This document shows positions 5,180-6,282 of a stretch of DNA of 6,282 nt, in pieces (the stretch's first letter is position 1; every line of letters starts with the position of its first letter). The position numbers and the translations under genes were made by a program. Under the pieces are notes generated by a model. The model ran no database searches. It was given only the letters and a program-made list of their open reading frames with translations, and had not been told where the DNA came from. Origin of the DNA: Oscillospiraceae bacterium (GTDB lineage: Bacteria > Bacillota > Clostridia > Oscillospirales > Ruminococcaceae); contig JAITFV010000062.1 of assembly GCA_031281115.1 (NCBI GenBank), positions 1 to 6,282 on the forward strand. The letters run 5' to 3'.

Positions 5180-5259
5180 CAGTTAAGTTAAAAACGCTAA
5201 AGCGTTTTTAATCCGCGGCGTATACGCCGCGAACCGCCAAAGGCGGCTTGACTTGACTG
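5180..5259. repeat. three-hairpin palindromic element enclosed by a 12-bp stem
   Basis: The region between convergent ylbJ and rnfB contains hairpin 1 at 5188-5211 (AAAAACGCT/AGCGTTTTT core), an 18-bp perfect palindrome CGCGGCGTATACGCCGCG at 5214-5231, and hairpin 3 at 5234-5246 (CCGCC-AAA-GGCGG). The outer flanks CAGTTAAGTTAA (5180-5191) and TTGACTTGACTG (5248-5259) pair over 12 bp as plus-strand RNA with two G-U wobbles, forming a closed multi-branch structure. This architecture resembles dispersed intergenic palindromic units (REP- or MITE-like). No ORF is present in it. Confidence 0.7.
5188..5211 (+). terminator. intrinsic terminator after ylbJ
   Basis: TTAAAAACGCT-AA-AGCGTTTTTAA is an 11-bp perfect stem whose right arm ends in five T's, about 27 nt after the ylbJ stop. 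Because it is symmetric it could also act on minus-strand transcripts leaving rnfB. It is the first hairpin of the larger element at 5180-5259. Confidence 0.6.
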
Positions 5260-5270
5260 CACATAGCTGA

Positions 5271-6134
5271 TTAATAATCCCCGCCCTGCACCGGCACAGG
5301 AACCGCTTCTTCCGTTTTTTTCTCTGAATAAGCTTCTGCGCGTTTATAACCGTCAACTGCGATACATTTAACCGGGCAAATCATTGCGCAAACTCCGCAG
5401 GATGTACAGATTTCATAGTCGATAACCGCGCAGTTTTCCTCTACTTTAATTGCATCACGCAAACATTTTTTCACACACGCCCCGCAACCGATACACCCGT
5501 GAGAACAAACCTCGCGGGTTTCTTTAAGCGTATGAGGCGATGAGCACATGATTTTTACACGCTCGTTGTGTTTACGCAGGGAAATCAAACCGTTCGGGCA
5601 GGCAGGCAGGCACATCCCGCAAGCCCAGCATTTATGCCGGTCAACAACAGCGGCGCCATTCCTGAACGTAATCGCGTCATAAGCGCAGACATCTGCGCAG
5701 TCGCCAAAGCCGAGACAGCCTTTTCTGCAGTTTCCTTTACCGTTATAATAACGCCCGGCAGCTACACAGCTTTCAGTCCCGACGTAGATATACTTTTGCT
5801 CGGTGGTTACACCTGCGCAGTGTACAAACGCTGTTTCCCGCTCCTCCGGCTTAACCTCAATTCCGAGAATTTCGCCGATTCCCTGCGCTGTTTCAAGACC
5901 GCCGGGTTTACACATATTCGGTGCATTATCACCTTTTTTTACACCTTCGGCATATGCTTCGCAGCTTGATAAACCGCAGGCGCCGCAGTTAATCCCGGGC
6001 AGGCAGTTTAATATTCTGTCTACAGTTTCGTCGGTTTCAACGTAAAGCGCGCGCGAAGCAAACGTCAGCGCGGCACCCGCCGCACCGCCGACAAACAGAA
6101 AAACACCGATAGGTACTATATATTCAATAAACAT
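5271..6134 (-). CDS. rnfB: Rnf electron transport complex subunit B (RnfB)
   Basis: A 287-residue iron-sulfur subunit that takes electrons from reduced ferredoxin into the membrane-bound Rnf complex, which reduces NAD+ while pumping Na+ or H+. Residues 1-30 are a membrane anchor. The RnfB-type cluster follows with LPGINCGACG (Cys44, 50, 53, 58 and 75). Two ferredoxin-like pairs come next: Cys136/140/146/150 (CLGFGDC region) with Cys169/172/175/179, and Cys214/217/220/224 with Cys243/246/249/253, suggesting about five 4Fe-4S clusters, as in clostridial RnfB. Extra Cys lie at 210 and 257. The tail is charged. The ATG at 6134 is chosen for AGGAGA 7 nt upstream; the longer frame to 6233 overlaps rnfA. 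Position directly after rnfA matches the usual rnfCDGEAB order, with rnfB last. Confidence 0.93.
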   Translation of the reverse strand: MFIEYIVPIGVFLFVGGAAGAALTFASRALYVETDETVDRILNCLPGINCGACGLSSCEAYAEGVKKGDNAPNMCKPGGLETAQGIGEILGIEVKPEERETAFVHCAGVTTEQKYIYVGTESCVAAGRYYNGKGNCRKGCLGFGDCADVCAYDAITFRNGAAVVDRHKCWACGMCLPACPNGLISLRKHNERVKIMCSSPHTLKETREVCSHGCIGCGACVKKCLRDAIKVEENCAVIDYEICTSCGVCAMICPVKCIAVDGYKRAEAYSEKKTEEAVPVPVQGGDY

Positions 6135-6161
6135 AACAAATCTCCTGTAATATAAAAATGC

Positions 6162-6183
6162 ACAGCTGGCAGCGGATAGCTGT
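6162..6183 (-). repeat. hairpin between rnfA and rnfB
   Basis: ACAGCT (6162-6167) and AGCTGT (6178-6183) form a perfect 6-bp stem with a 10-nt loop in the 76-nt rnfA-rnfB gap. On the minus-strand RNA it is followed by GCAUUUUUAUA, so it resembles a weak terminator or attenuator, or an mRNA-processing or stability hairpin that sets the rnfB level. The rnfB Shine-Dalgarno follows about 20 nt later. Confidence 0.4.
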
Positions 6184-6210
6184 AATTGTTCACAGTAAAA
6201 CATATAAATG

Positions 6211-6282
6211 CTACCCGCCGAAAATTCCCTCAATCATACCGCCGAACCCGATAAAAGACAGCGACATTATTCCCGCCGCAAT
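6211..6282 (-). CDS. rnfA: RnfA, C-terminal end only (Rnf complex membrane subunit)
   Basis: The frame open from the right edge to TAG at 6211 encodes 23 residues: IAAGIMSLSFIGFGGMI, then EGIFGG. This is half of a hydrophobic transmembrane helix ending in a Gly-rich tail, matching the C-terminus of RnfA/RnfE-type six-helix membrane subunits (the L/M-S/A-F-x-G-F pattern). Its position immediately upstream of rnfB supports RnfA over RnfE. The rest lies outside the window, so integrity cannot be judged. Confidence 0.75.
   Translation of the reverse strand: MAAGIMSLSFIGFGGMIEGIFGG

Noticed and set aside
5568..6045. Plus-strand frames opposite rnfB
   Set aside because: The minus strand encodes an unmistakable Cys-patterned RnfB, and the plus-strand frames lack SD sites and motifs.

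Overview
The window reads as chromosome of an anaerobic, endospore-forming Clostridia-type Firmicute. It carries sporulation genes found only in spore formers (yqfC, yqfD, ylbJ), a clostridial-style Rnf pair (rnfA-rnfB) with a multi-cluster ferredoxin-like RnfB, AGGAGG-type ribosome binding sites and sigma-A-type promoters. All genes except ylbJ and one 44-codon ORF run on the minus strand.

Left part (1-1530): the end of the conserved yqfC-yqfD-phoH-ybeY neighbourhood, read right to left. phoH (PhoH-like ATPase) runs into ybeY (16S rRNA maturation endoribonuclease) with a long out-of-frame overlap of 74 nt. The pgpH-type HD phosphodiesterase gene that lies between these two in Bacillus subtilis is absent. 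The first codons of a further minus-strand gene may lie at the extreme left edge.

Middle (about 1530-2530): about 1 kb interrupts the expected yqfD-phoH junction. It contains two convergent units sharing one symmetric terminator. On the plus strand is a 44-residue ORF with an exactly consensus sigma-A promoter and a strong Shine-Dalgarno site. On the minus strand is an XRE-family regulator whose C-terminal third is four 15-residue Cys/Gly/Val repeats. The regulator's promoter is preceded by a cluster of inverted GTTGA half-sites that looks like an operator. This is the most accessory-looking and least explained part of the window.

Right-middle (2530-5160): yqfC-yqfD (minus) and ylbJ (plus) form a divergent pair of sporulation genes around a 177-bp intergenic region. 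In B. subtilis these families belong to the mother-cell sigma-E programme, and a weak sigma-E-like promoter can be drawn before ylbJ.

Right (5160-6282): between ylbJ and the converging rnfB lies an elaborate element of about 80 bp made of three consecutive hairpins enclosed by a 12-bp outer stem. The first hairpin looks like a terminator. rnfB and the last 23 codons of rnfA are the tail of an Rnf (ferredoxin:NAD+ oxidoreductase, ion-pumping) operon transcribed leftward. No stretch longer than about 210 bp lacks a gene, and no tRNA, rRNA, CRISPR array or transposase is visible.
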